64,000 bases of DNA from Aplectana chamaeleonis (GCA_029168955.1 JAPDOI010000370.1:620001-684000); one strand, 5' to 3'. Positions 39,046-49,147 are shown, counted from the first letter of the stretch. Numbers and translations: made by a program. Notes: generated from the letters alone by a model not told the origin.

Positions 39046-39572
39046 AGTGAACCGACCGCGGGCGAAAAATCCCGTTTCGTACCGACCGCGTGCCACTATC
39101 GTACTGACCCCGGACAAAAAATCCATTTCGTGCCGAACGCGCGCATTTGCGTACTGACCGCGCAAGCGAAACAGTGCACGCGGTCGACACGTCCGAGCTC
39201 CGTACCGACCGCCGGCAAAATTTCAAAAAGGCGTACTGATCGCGAGCATTCATGTTCGCGCACGGTCAGTACGATATATGCTTTTTCGCTGCAGTCGGTA
39301 CGTGAGCACACGCGGTCAGTACGCAAGTGCTCACGTTCGGCACGCAACCGCCCGCGTTCAGCACGCAGGAAAACTGGTCGGTGAGGTCGTTGTGTCAATT
39401 TTCGCGGTCGGTACGCAATCGTTCGCGTTCAGTACGCAATTGCCCGCGTTTAGTACGGAGGCAAACTGGCGGGTGAGGGCAGTTTGTCAGTCTTTGTGGT
39501 CGGTACGGATGTGTTCGCGTTCAGTACGCAGGCAAACTGGTGGGTGAGGTCAGTTTGTCAGTCCGCGCGGTC
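39046..39572. repeat. Left subterminal array (GTACCGACCGCG and complement)
   Basis: Words such as CGTACCGACCGCG, GTACTGACCGCG, CGCGGTCAGTACG and CGCGTTCAGTACGC recur roughly every 25-30 bp, switching orientation near 39,260. The last 150 bp holds a GGCAAACTGG-GGGTGAGG unit repeated three times. Confidence 0.85.
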
Positions 39573-39574
39573 TA

Positions 39575-39851
39575 CAGCAATGGAAGTAGGACCTAGTGAG
39601 GTTGCGGACTCGTCCTATCGTACGGTAGTTTGTTAGTGGTATCACTCATTTTTCCGAAACAGCTGTGATATAACGGTGAGTCTGTTGTTTAATCGACACG
39701 ACTGAATCCGTGGAATCAATGAAAATAGGAAAGTGGCAACAGAAACACACCGACCAATCTCAGTCATTTCGGAAAATTGAGTGATAACACAATCAGATTA
39801 CAGCATGTTAGGCAGAGTCCGCAACCTCACCAGTTCCCACTTAAATTGCTG
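39575..39851. mobile_element. 277-bp MITE, TA target
   Basis: TA|CAGCAATGGAAGTAGGACCT ... and its near-complement ending AAATTGCTG|TA. Inner arms pair along GAGGTTGCGGACT, ATCACTCA and TTTCCGAAA. Tc1/mariner-type ends. It is nested in the edge of the left array. Confidence 0.8.
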
Positions 39852-39852
39852 T

Positions 39853-41160
39853 AGACTATACATCATTCTATTTCACTCAGGGAGATGCTGTTTTGCTCGT
39901 GAAAACAATCGATTCCCTCAGAAGCGCAGTATCGCCGGGATTGATCAATACTGCTCCTTCTCACAAATCGCTGCGATGGTAGTATGATCCGGGCCTAACC
40001 GTAGCACCAATTTGAAACCCTGAGCTTTTCTTGTTTATTTCGCTAAAGTGGCATCGGAAGTTGTCTCATAATTTTCTAAGAGCCCCAATAATTTTCTTGT
40101 GAATATTCAAACCTCCCAAATATTCAAAGACATCTTGCGCAATCTGGACTCTCTCTAATGCCACATTTGAATTGCCAAGAACTAGATACCGGAGATTCAC
40201 CCCAAAAAGAGATGTACTTTTTAGTTGTAAACGAATGAAATTTTCGAAAAAATTTCGAAAGATTTTTCGAAATTTTTTTCGTTCGTTTTCGTTCGTTCGA
40301 AAATTCGTTGAACGAAATTTTTTCAGATTTCGTACGTTCGGAATTTCGTCGAACAAAATTTCTTTCCAATTTCGTTCGTTCGAAATTGTTTCGAACGAAA
40401 AATTTTCGTTCTTTCTACATTTTTTTCGAAATTGTACAACTATAGTGTACTTGTATTAGGGATGTACTTCTTATTTTCAAGCCTCTATTTTGAATGGACC
40501 TCCGATAGAGGTGTACATTCAATAGAGGCAATACAGTATATCTCTAAATCGAGGTCACGATTTGGAGGAACAGTGGTGAAATTACTCGGAGTTGGTGCTA
40601 TATACAGCCTACTGATGTGAAGCCAAGAAACCTTATCAACTGGTTGCGTCCAATGTAAAATACGCAGGCAGGACTCAAGGCTATTTCGGTTCATCTGTGA
40701 TTATTTGAATGCCTTAGAGCTTCTCAAGCATCTAGTTCTTTTTAGCTGAGCAGTGGACAAACTCTCAATTCACTGTTGCGCATGTAACTAGGCAACGTGT
40801 CATTGATATCCTGATTATGCTAGCAAAGTTGATAACACGGGGGAGGCTGCCTTGATCACGATCTCGCACGATTCAAGCAAATGATTGGATCTTCAGTGGC
40901 CAGAATTGATATCCCTCCTAACGAGTTCTTTGTCACCCGAAACCTCTATGACCTCCTTGATCGCCTTGCTATCGAACACGCTAGTGGCCCACCCATCATC
41001 TTTTTCCCCCGTCTCCACCGGCGTGCCTCAGAAAACTTATTTAAAATTAGCTATTTCATTCAAATCGCCAGGTTTTTTCTTTAATGATTCCAATCTCTTC
41101 TACTGCTCTCTTTCTCTATCTTCTCCACTCTCTTCTGATTCTCTAAAACTCCAACAACTT
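39853..41160. other. Body of the 8.5-kb insertion, no gene seen
   Basis: 40,230-40,420 is a low-complexity stretch of TTCGTTCGAAA-type words, partly self-complementary. The rest has only short conflicting ORFs. Confidence 0.5.
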
Positions 41161-41400
41161 TTTCTCTCTCCTTTATTACTTATTTATTCATTTATTTACT
41201 AATTTAATCATTTATTTAATCACTTATTTATTTATTTATTTTAGTTTATTTATTTATTTATTTACTTCTTTATTTGATTATTTATTCATTTACTCATTTA
41301 TTTATTTATTCATTCACTTATTTAATTTTTCAATTATTTGTTTATTTATTTGCTTATTTATTTAATTAATAATTAATTAATTTGCTTAATTATTAATTTT
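41160..41400. repeat. (TTTA)n low-complexity tract
   Basis: Imperfect TTTATTTATT repeats over about 240 bp. Confidence 0.9.
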
Positions 41401-41720
41401 CTTTGAGTATCTATTCATTTGGCTGTCAAGGCGATGTAATGGCGAGACTCCCGCTCAGGAGTTTGCGGAAAATTTTTTCGGTAATTTTTTTACCGAAACT
41501 TCTCCCGAATTTTTTCGGTAAATACGGTAAAAACAGAAATTTTGGTAAAAAATCTGACCTCGACTTTGGTACATATTCCATACGATAACACAAATGACCA
41601 ATGATATTTATGTATAATTTTCAATAGTGCATGAGGATCTTTCAAATAATGGGTGAGTTTCACATAATAAACCGAGCTCAACGGCTGAACCCGGAACTTT
41701 GATCTTGAGAAGAAGTAACA

Positions 41721-41843
41721 TGTTGTGGCCGTCTGGTCACCGCGTTTGACCTCTGCAATTAGCAAATGCGATATCGGCAGCCGGGTGTCTGTGACCGCCC
41801 ACGTTGTGTGTTTCTCGTTGTTCTGTCTACCGATCTAGGTGGT
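41721..41843 (+). repeat. Truncated 5' LTR
   Basis: TGTTGTGGCCGTCTGG to GATCTAGGTGGTC, matching the first 123 bp of 43,300-43,644 almost exactly. The deletion junction follows GGTGGTC. Confidence 0.92.
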
Positions 41844-43185
41844 CCACACGGAAAAGGATATGATATTAGAGAAAGTCATATCATGCGTGAAAAGTGGGAG
41901 ATGGCCCAAGTCTGACGCCAGACTGGCTCCTTTTCACAGCAGAAAAGAGACGCTATCAATGGTTGGGAAATGTTTCATGACTGGAGAGAGGGTGGTGATT
42001 CCCTCAAAGCTGAAATCAGAAGTTCTGAAGGAATTGCATACTAGTCATCCTGGAATTGTACGGATGAAAAAGTTGGCCCGAAGTTACGTTTACTGGCCAA
42101 ACATTGACAAGGATTGTGAGGATGTCGTGCGGCGGTGCGAAAGCTGCCAGGAAACGGCGAAGAGACCCACGAAAGTGCCGCTGGAAACATGGTCACCAGC
42201 TACCAGTGTGTGGCAGCGAATTCACGTAGACTTCGCTGGACCCACGGATGGAATCTACTACATGGTTGTGGTGGATGCTTACAGTAAATGGCCGGAAATG
42301 GTTACAATGAACAACATTTCCGCTGCTCTGACGGTGAAAACGCTCAAGAATTTGTTTGCGAGGTACGGTTTGCCCCAAACAATAGTTAGCGACAATGGCA
42401 CGCAGTTCGTGTCAGACCAATTCGAGAAGATGTGCCAAGAAGGAGGAATAGAGCACATCAAAACTGCCCCCTACCATCCTCAGTCAAATGGACAGGCTGA
42501 GCGCTTCGTTGATACGCTGAAGCGAGGTATCAAGAAGCTAAAAGGGGAGGGAAGACCAACGGAAGAAACGTTGAACGTGGTGTTGCAAGGATATAGGACA
42601 ACACCAAACGCAAGTTTGAATGAGAAAACTCCCGCAGAGGTGTTCCTGGGGAGAAAACTCAAGACAAGATTGAGTTTATTGCTTCCGAAAGTCCAGAGCT
42701 CAAATGATCCGCTCAGGAATGAAATCCGAGCGAGAATGAAACGGCAGTTTGACAGAAAAAATGGAGCTGTCCACAAAGAATTCACGATAGGCGATGCTGT
42801 ATATGTACAGCAGTGGAAAGAACCACATTTTGTATGGTCTAAAGGAAAGATCACACGACGCCTCGGAGCCGTGAATTATGAAGTTGAGTTGTTTGGAAGT
42901 ACTGTTAGGAAGCATGCAAATCAGATACGCCGTCGTTATAATGAGGAAGCCGCAGAAGGAGAGGGCGCGGCGTTGAAGACTTTGCTTGATGCGCTAGAGC
43001 TCGATGATGTGTTGTCCTGTAAACCTGCACCCGAGCCGAATGGAATAATCCACGACAACGACAACGAATCCACAATGGTCAGTCCGACGACGCAACCACA
43101 ATCTGATGCGACTTCATCAAGTCAACCACTTCGACGTTCCTCGAGGACCAGGCGACCTGTCCAGCGCTATGGAATTGATAGTTGA
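41839..43185 (+). CDS. Integrase-only frame of gypsy element
   Basis: 448 codons open from the TAG in the LTR fragment to 43,185; the first ATG is at about 41,861 (MILEKV). It is the C-terminal part of pol and has no initiator of its own in a normal element. Integrase inserts the cDNA into chromosomes. Seen: zinc-binding HHCC (HTSHPGIVRMK ... CESC), catalytic D in HVDFAGP, D in VSDNGTQF, E in SNGQAERF with 35 residues between the last two, as in active D,D-35-E enzymes. A basic, Arg-rich C-terminus follows (LRRSSRTRRPVQRY). No lesion. Whether the truncated LTR can drive it is doubtful. Confidence 0.88.
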   Translation: MVHTEKDMILEKVISCVKSGRWPKSDARLAPFHSRKETLSMVGKCFMTGERVVIPSKLKSEVLKELHTSHPGIVRMKKLARSYVYWPNIDKDCEDVVRRCESCQETAKRPTKVPLETWSPATSVWQRIHVDFAGPTDGIYYMVVVDAYSKWPEMVTMNNISAALTVKTLKNLFARYGLPQTIVSDNGTQFVSDQFEKMCQEGGIEHIKTAPYHPQSNGQAERFVDTLKRGIKKLKGEGRPTEETLNVVLQGYRTTPNASLNEKTPAEVFLGRKLKTRLSLLLPKVQSSNDPLRNEIRARMKRQFDRKNGAVHKEFTIGDAVYVQQWKEPHFVWSKGKITRRLGAVNYEVELFGSTVRKHANQIRRRYNEEAAEGEGAALKTLLDALELDDVLSCKPAPEPNGIIHDNDNESTMVSPTTQPQSDATSSSQPLRRSSRTRRPVQRYGIDS

Positions 43186-43299
43186 TTATGTAGGGTTCTG
43201 TTGTTGACGTTAAAATGTTCTCTAGATTCTGATTGTAATAGTAGTTTTCATTCGTAGTAGTTCGTTCCTAATGTGTAATAACTTCACTACTAGGGGAGG

Positions 43300-43644
43300 T
43301 GTTGTGGCCGTCTGGTCACCGCGTTTGACCTCTGCAATTAGCAAATGCGATATCGGCAGCCGGGTGTCTGTGACCGCCCACGTTGTGTGTTTCTCGTTGT
43401 TCTGTCTACCGATCTAGGTGGTCTAGCGGGAAAACAAGCCGTATAAAAGGCGACTAGATTCAACACTAGGTGTGTTAGCTGTGCTCTGGTGTCCTGCTGT
43501 GCTGGTGTTCTTCATTCTACTAATAAATCCTTCCCAGTTTTCGTCTTCCTGCAGCCGCAGTTCGTAAGGGATTCTCTCGCTAGAAGAGAGAATAAAGAGT
43601 TCTCAAGGAACTCTCGTGAAACTTGTATCCGCAGGGATACAACA
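43300..43644 (+). repeat. Complete 3' LTR (345 bp)
   Basis: TGTTGTGGCC ... GGATACAACA, preceded by the purine tract AGGGGAGG. Contains GTATAAAAGG (TATA-like, near 43,440) and AATAAA signals near 43,525 and 43,590. Confidence 0.93.
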
Positions 43645-43649
43645 TAACA

Positions 43650-43797
43650 TATTGAAGCTTTTTGTCATCAAAGTCTTCCTGTAGTCACTCAAAATCAGAC
43701 CAACTGAGAGAAACATTCTTTCCACCTCAGCTGTGCCTGGAGGTGCGCAAAAGTAGTTATTAGTCAGTGAGGAAAGGTGCGGGCACGATGATTTCAC
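43650..43797 (-). pseudogene. hAT transposase C-terminal dimerisation fragment
   Basis: Reads HLSSLTNNYFCAPPGTAEVE, then RMFLSVGLILSDYRKTLM and FNML, the hAT dimerisation domain (usually SxxERxFSxxG...). The frame is cut by the LTR element and resumes at 41,715 as LLLKIK. The copy at 63,226 reads HLSSLTDLYFYAPPGTVEAG. Confidence 0.85.
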
Positions 43798-44235
43798 AAT
43801 GGAGTCATTCCAGAACTAAAGTTGATTCAGTGTTGTGTCCGGAGGCTCCTAAAAAAATTTATGTTTCTGAAATATCTGCTTCAAGACTGCTTAAATGTAT
43901 TTCTTGGAGTAGGTTCTCGATAAGAAGAAGCACGTGACACAAAAGGCGAAGAGATCGTTGGATTATTCCGAAAGTAGGCCAAAATGGTTGAAAAGTGTAA
44001 CAAAAAAATGGATGAAGAAGGATAAAGTCATGCCAAAACAGTAGCAAACCCGTGAAATACGAGTGAGAAGTAGGTCGATTGTGCTGAAAAAGCCCAACTT
44101 TACTTATCGGTCAAAATTTCGGTAAATTTCGAGAAAACTTTGGTAAATCGGTAAGTCCAAATTTACCGAAAAACACCGGTAAATCCGGAAAATCGGTAAA
44201 CCGGTCATCGGAAAAGGCACACCCCTGCTCCCGCT

Positions 44236-44394
44236 TGTCGAGCTTATTCCTACGCTGATTCGGGCTAGAAATGCAGTTCCAACTTGAAGGTTGAGGCATG
44301 AATGGGAATGTCTGACTCTTGTCCCAACGACTGCTGTACTCGGTGCCTTGTGTCCTAGCAAACTTATAGCGCGCCCACGTGGAAGAAAGTCAAC
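44236..44394. other. Short unassigned stretch
   Basis: Between the hAT element and the next inverted repeat; nothing recognised. Confidence 0.4.
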
Positions 44395-44702
44395 CGCGCG
44401 CCGTGGGAGAGTGGCGGGTAGGGGGTGCGCCCGAAGAGGCACTCTGGTATTGGATGGGCCTGAGAGCGCATGGCGCGCGCACCTTCTCGTGGAAGAGTCC
44501 CTTTTACATCGCGATGCTTTTTTTCTTCGATATTCCTGAAATTGTTGGCTACCCTCATTCGATTTCGTATCTACCAGATGATTACTATTTCTCTTATTTG
44601 TTTCCCTTTTCCACGAAAAGGTGTCACGAGAAGGTGCGCGCTCCATGCGCTCTAGAGCCCCGCCCACATCGGAGTGCCTTTTTCCCTTCCCCGCGGGTAG
44701 GA
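44395..44702. mobile_element. Inverted-repeat element (CGGGTAGGGGGTGCG / complement)
   Basis: Arms of about 95 bp (44,395-44,500 and 44,610-44,702) pair along GAGAGCGCATGG-GCGCGC, ACCTTCTCGTG and AGGCACTC. Short ORFs on both strands follow from the GC-rich arms. Confidence 0.65.
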
Positions 44703-45042
44703 CATTTTTCTGCTTTCTCTTTTTGCCTTCTTTTTCTTGATCTCGATGTTTCACTTTTTCTTGCTCTTTCTCTTGATCTCGATCGTCTTGCACTTCTTAT
44801 GTGTACTATTCTTCTTCTTGTTCTTCTTGGTGTAGTCAAGCTTACGAATGGCTCAGTATTAATATTCAAAATTTGATGTTCTCGAATTTTACAAAACTCA
44901 TCGACAAATGAGTGTTCACGTAGACTCGAATGAAAAATTTCTTTGCAAAAAAGGCGAGTTTATCCTCTGTGGAAAAATATGCATAATTGCTCGCAACAAA
45001 TAGACACTGGAACACTTCGTGCTGCCGGTATCGGGGTGATAT
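44703..45042. other. Pyrimidine-rich unassigned stretch
   Basis: TTTCTTGATCTCGAT occurs twice (44,735 and 44,768). No gene. Confidence 0.4.
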
Positions 45043-45195
45043 TCCGCTCCGCAGTTGCGGACAGACGCGGCTACAGCACGCAGCACAACGATAATCGTGC
45101 TGGGCTAACGGGTCTCGACACAATTACCCCTTCTCCCAGCACGATTATAATTGTGCTGCGTGAGACAGCGACCCGCCGCGATCGCTGAGCGGAAT
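45043..45195. mobile_element. Foldback MITE, about 153 bp
   Basis: Ends ATTCCGCTC and GAGCGGAAT. The inner stem CACGCAGCACAACGATAATC pairs with GATTATAATTGTGCTGCGTG. It forms a near-complete hairpin. Confidence 0.75.
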
Positions 45196-45798
45196 TTCTT
45201 CACGATAACGACATTACAATCAATTTCAACAGCTGACGTATGCCATCGAAAAAGGTTTAAAGTCACCATCAACGAGGACAATCGATCCCACAAGGATTCA
45301 TAAATGAACATACGGGTACTAATCTCACAACATGATTAGCACATTGAATTTCTTATAAGAGGATAAGGAAGAAGGCAAAGGAAAGGAAGGAAATGCAAGA
45401 GCAGAAATGGAAGATTAGAAAATACAAGAAATGCCATTATACGCTGAAGAAATGTAGTAAAATGCTTCTTAATACGAAACTGTTATTTGAAAGGGGACAG
45501 CGGTTGGTAAGCACGCGCACGCAGCAGGTGTGCATTGCTCCCATCAGAATGGCGTGCATTAAAGACACACTCCAAGCTCGTAGGTAAAATTTGACATTAT
45601 GGTCCGGACACTCTGTGTAGCAACCCTACCAAACGCGGAATCTCAACTCTTCAGAATAAGTGAGAAAAATCGAGCACCCACTCTCTCCGCCCCCGGAATC
45701 ACAACCAATTGGCTCCGCCCACTTCGAAGTTTCCGGTCTCAATAGGGACGAGAAGCGAAGTGGAATCTAATCAAAATCTATGTTCTTCCATTTGTTAG
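45196..45798. other. Unassigned DNA
   Basis: Contains a purine-rich AGGAAGGAAATGC segment near 45,380. No supported gene. Confidence 0.4.
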
Positions 45799-45925
45799 GC
45801 CGGAATCATACTTCCGGCGACGAGCGACGCGACCCAATGTTTACCATCAATATCGACCGAAAATCAATATGGCTGGTACGCACTGTCGCTGTCGCTGGTT
45901 GCGGTGAGTATGATTCCGGCCCTAT
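45799..45925. mobile_element. Small TIR element (GGCCGGAATCATACT)
   Basis: GGCCGGAATCATACTTCCGG at the left and AGTATGATTCCGGCCC at the right, with GCGACGAGCGACGCGACC / CGCTGTCGCTGG just inside. A related end, AGTATGATCCCGGCC, stands alone at 58,206. Confidence 0.7.
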
Positions 45926-46960
45926 CGGCATGCCTTTATAATGTGGCTTGCTCCGGCGCGATAACTACGAACGACAAGGAGAACAGGCCCGTGACAACTC
46001 GTCCACGAAATTCTCATAGTCGGAATTCACATTTTTGAGGGGTCATAACTCCAGACGTAGTGGGTTCTAGGCGATTCTGGAGACGCCCCTGTAATCAGTC
46101 CGACACTCTCCCCAAGAGAAGCTTTTGAACTGGAGAACGATTCTTAGGTTGGACTGTGACTTTAATGCCTAAAAAAAGCGTTCGCGATAAAAAGGTTCCT
46201 GAGTTTTCATCATGAAGGTGTATATCTGGCCACCAATGGAGTAAAAATAAGTCAAATTCACGAAAAAAGGGTATAAGCAAGGAAAGCGATTCAACGCGGC
46301 TGGCCTGCCAAAGTCAAATATAGTTATCCTTGATAAACAATAAATTAACAATACCGAACCTCTCCAGGCTGGGGCAATTTTGAGCTAAACACGCGGTGGG
46401 CTTGGTAGGGCCTCGGTCATAGTGTGCCGATCGGAGTCGGCCGTCGGTCGATAATCATGAAAGACATGAATGAAGTGGGGTGGAAAAAACGCCGGATGGC
46501 TGGCCACACCGGGTGTTTTTTGCAACCTCCATCGTCCATGTTTTTCATACGTTTCGACCGGGTTGGCCACGGCAGGTTACGGCGATTTTTTCCTCCAACT
46601 TTGACAGGGGCCTAGCTCCCTCATTTTAAGCCGGTCGAAGTAGGGCGTATGTGGTTTGTCATGTCAAGATATCATTATTTTGCCACGACCGACCGCTCCT
46701 CTGCTTGCTACGCTCGGACTCATCTGAGCAAACTAGACTTTAGATGTTGTTGATTAAAAAAGCTCGTCATTTGCGGTTGGAAAGCCAGCCACGTTGGGCT
46801 GTTTCAACTTACTTGTGCGTTATCCCACCCCCAAATCCACTCCCAACTTTTGTTTTTTTTCATTTTTTTTTGGTACCAAATATAGACTTTCCTGATGAAA
46901 ACCGTTTTTTGTTATTACAAACCCTGCATCCGAGTATTAATGCCTTTCGGAAGTGCGCCA
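45926..46960. other. Unassigned DNA
   Basis: No ORF above 75 codons and no recognisable repeat; includes a poly-T-rich stretch near 46,850. Confidence 0.4.
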
Positions 46961-46984
46961 TTTGATTGGAAGCAATACATATCT

Positions 46985-47525
46985 GCCGCACGTGCGTGCG
47001 TACTAATAGCGGTCAAGCCTCCGAGAAAGTTTCGTACAGACCGCGTGATAACATCCGGCCTACCGCGTATAAGTGCGTACTAAACGCGGCCAATCCTACG
47101 CGCAAAATTTGTACCAACCGCGTGGCAATGCGTACCGGCCTTGTGACAATGGGTACCGACGGCGTGACAATGGGTACCGACCGCGCGGTGATGCGTGCTA
47201 ACCGCGTAGTATTGCGTATTGACCGCGCGACAGTACGTATCGACCGCGTTTTGTGCGTACCAAATCGCGTGTTAATGCGTACCTACCCCGTGACAATGCG
47301 TACGGACGGCGTGGCAGGACGTACCGACCACGTGGCAGTGCGTACCGACCGCGTGGCAGAGACTATCGACCGCGTGGTAATGCGTACTGATCGCGTGGCA
47401 TTCTGTACTGACCGCGTGGCAGTGCGTATCGACCGCTTTAATTTTCGTGCCAACCGCGTGCAAAGTGCGTTCCAAACGTCGCCCATCCCGCTGTCGATAC
47501 GCAACTTGTCCGCCGTCGGTCCACC
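46985..47525. repeat. Right subterminal array (ACCGACCGCGTGRYARTGCGT)
   Basis: About 22 units of roughly 22-24 bp of the form GCGTACCGACCGCGTGGCA, mostly in one orientation. The period is clearer than in the left array. In translation it gives TDRV/RTDRVAM-type repeats, which are artefacts. Confidence 0.88.
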
Positions 47526-47537
47526 CCATTGTCTGAG

Positions 47538-48310
47538 AATGCGTGCGCGACAGGTCTTTTCATTCTGAAAATCGGCTTAGCATTTGGCGACAACTTCAAG
47601 GCTGTCTTCTCTTTTGAACGTGTGCTTAAACCCTCTTGAAACACACTTTCGAGTTTCCGTTTCAAATCATTCGCCAGGTTGGCATCATCTACGGTACTCA
47701 CGCGAGCTACCAATTGTTCCATGTGATATGCCATTTCAGCGTTCTGTCTTATCCAATCTAGACCCACTAGACTTTTGTGAGGGGTAACAAAAGAACTTCC
47801 CTGACCAACGGCACATTTTAGCCTTCATTCGGTTTCCACTAGCGTCCCTCACGTCCAAGATAGTGTGGGTAAGTTTCGGACTGCCTATCTTCTTCCTCAT
47901 GCCTGCGTTCAACAAAGTGATATCTGAGCCTGTATCCAATTGAATCTCCATTTTGTGCCCGTTGACTTCAACCTTGACGTATTGCCGAACCGTATTCACG
48001 TCAGCATCAGCACTTCCTGCGAGAACTACTCGCCGACAGCGTTTCTTATGAGGCTTTGTGGCGGTCCTCGATTTTGAATCTGTTTCCGTATTGTGACGCT
48101 TTTTCACAATATTTCTCTTTGTGCCCTTTTCTCTTGCATGAGTTACATAACCATGTCTTGTTCCGGCACTCACGGCTTGTGTGACCTGTTCTTCCACAAT
48201 TCCAACATTCTGTAGGTCTATCTTTACGATTTGTCTAGTTTAAGCTCTCTCTTTCCTCATGAGCTTCATCTGCTCAGCACTCTGATCTAACAAGGGGAGG
48301 ATCATTCCAT
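47538..48310 (-). pseudogene. gypsy copy 2 gag-protease remnant
   Basis: Minus strand: broken zinc-knuckle region (48,240-48,100), then protease IQLDTGSDITLLNAGMRKKI, retaining the active-site DTG that copy 1 has lost, then GLDWIRQNAEMAYHME and NAKPIFRMKRPVAHA, where the 8.5-kb insertion cuts in. Frame shifts separate these parts. Confidence 0.88.
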
Positions 48311-48596
48311 GCCGTGGCCATTTCAAATGAAATATGCGTTCCTAGGATCAATTTTCAACTTAGAATCCGGATTTTTACTCTGTAGCTGCAAATCGTTCCT
48401 CTGAACGGAGCTATGAGCATTTTTATATCGATTTCTATAGAAATATGGCATTGTACCTGCCGTAGCCTACAGAAATCTTCCGAAAACCCGGAAACGGACC
48501 TCATATTCGTGATGAGCATCCTAAATAACCCCCCCCCTGGACAAATTCAGAGCAATTTTTTTTTCGACCTTCGGACCCCCAAAAGTGGATTGAGTT
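48311..48596. other. Unassigned DNA
   Basis: Between gypsy copy 2 and the hAT element; nothing recognised. Confidence 0.4.
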
Positions 48597-49073
48597 CAGG
48601 GATGTGCGTAATTACGACTAACGACTAACGAATTTAACGACTAACGGGCTTTTTGGGTGTTACGACTAACGACTAACGACTAACGAAAATAAAAATATTT
48701 TCTTAAGCAATCCCAAAATTCGTTAGAAAGTCAATAATCATTCAAAATGCGCTACAACCCAAGGATTACACCAGGATTGAGACTTATTGCCCTGTTGGTT
48801 GTTCTAGTTGAATGGTTCAAAATAACCGTAGCTTCCAGTGTTTATTATATCTACTGACACAGCTTCGCAGTTCTGGAACCCCCACATTAAAACCCGGGCC
48901 CGTAGTAAACCCCCCTTCCGCGCTGAGATGACAAGACGGCTGTGCGCTGAGGTGCACTATCGGCCCCGTGCAATCGGCTGATACAGTGATGAGCGATCAA
49001 TGGCAGGCGAGAGGCCCTCACTCAATGAGAAAGGCCAGTGGTCACAAAGAGTGGACATGAGGGTTGGGGTATG

Positions 49074-49147
49074 CGACGCATGGCCAAGTGGTTACCGACG
49101 AGGACTTGGGCGCGCGTGTCTCAAGTTCGATTCTCGTCAAGTCGGAT
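49074..49147 (+). ncRNA. tRNA-derived pseudogene or SINE head
   Basis: Has an A box (TGGCCAAGTGG) and a B box (AGTTCGATTCT) 45 bp apart, but acceptor and T stems pair poorly (about 4 of 7 and 3 of 5), so it is not a working tRNA. It may keep internal RNA polymerase III promoter activity. Confidence 0.5.

Larger units (their letters stand above)
41721..43644 (+). mobile_element. Internally deleted Ty3/gypsy element inside hAT
   Basis: Target duplication TAACA (41,716-41,720 and 43,645-43,649). The left LTR is only 123 bp (41,721-41,843) before it jumps into the RNase H-integrase linker; the right LTR is complete at 345 bp. gag, protease, RT and RNase H are missing, so it could move only with help from another copy. 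A different family from gypsy copies 1 and 2 by LTR sequence. Confidence 0.93.
41456..44227 (-). mobile_element. hAT element (TTTACCG family) split by LTR retrotransposon
   Basis: Perfect 8-bp target duplication CTCCCGCT (41,448-41,455 and 44,228-44,235). Ends CAGGAGTTTGCGGAAAATT (diverged) and ...GGCACACCCCTG. Subterminal arrays of TTTACCGAAA / TTTCGGTAAA at both ends. Removing 41,721-43,649 leaves 843 bp, close to the 900-bp relative at 62,960. The remaining transposase fragment is C-terminal only. Confidence 0.93.
39034..47537. mobile_element. 8,504-bp DNA-transposon-like insertion with subterminal repeat arrays
   Basis: Ends CTCAGACAATGG (39,034) and CCATTGTCTGAG (47,537) are exact complements, and the similarity extends inward (GTGAACCGACCGCGG versus GTGGACCGACGGCGG). 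Both flanks carry AA, and gypsy copy 1 shows the empty site: minus strand CGCACGCATCGTTGG, here CGCACGCATT|insert|TTGTTAGAG. Inside each end is about 0.5 kb of repeats. No transposase that could belong to it was found. It contains a hAT element, a LTR element and small MITEs that arrived later. Without the hAT insertion the body is about 5.7 kb. Superfamily undetermined. Confidence 0.85.
35850..48310 (-). mobile_element. gypsy copy 2, inverted, split by an 8.5-kb insertion
   Basis: The same family as copy 1 by protein and DNA. The downstream half is 35,850-39,033 and the upstream half 47,538-48,310. No LTR is present: the 3' end stops within the gag-pol tail against the mariner relic, and the 5' end stops within gag before the hAT element at 48,597. 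A second insertion (36,493-36,981) interrupts integrase. Confidence 0.9.

Noticed and set aside
39034..47537. Helitron or Maverick as identity of the 8.5-kb insertion
   Set aside because: It has a two-base target duplication and exact inverted ends, unlike Helitrons, and none of the DNA polymerase, integrase or capsid-type genes of Mavericks; the only integrase belongs to the nested LTR element.
46966..47568. 200-codon frame of RTDRVAM-type repeats
   Set aside because: Translation of the right subterminal array of the 8.5-kb element.
49074..49147. Functional tRNA gene
   Set aside because: A and B boxes are present but acceptor and T stems do not pair properly.
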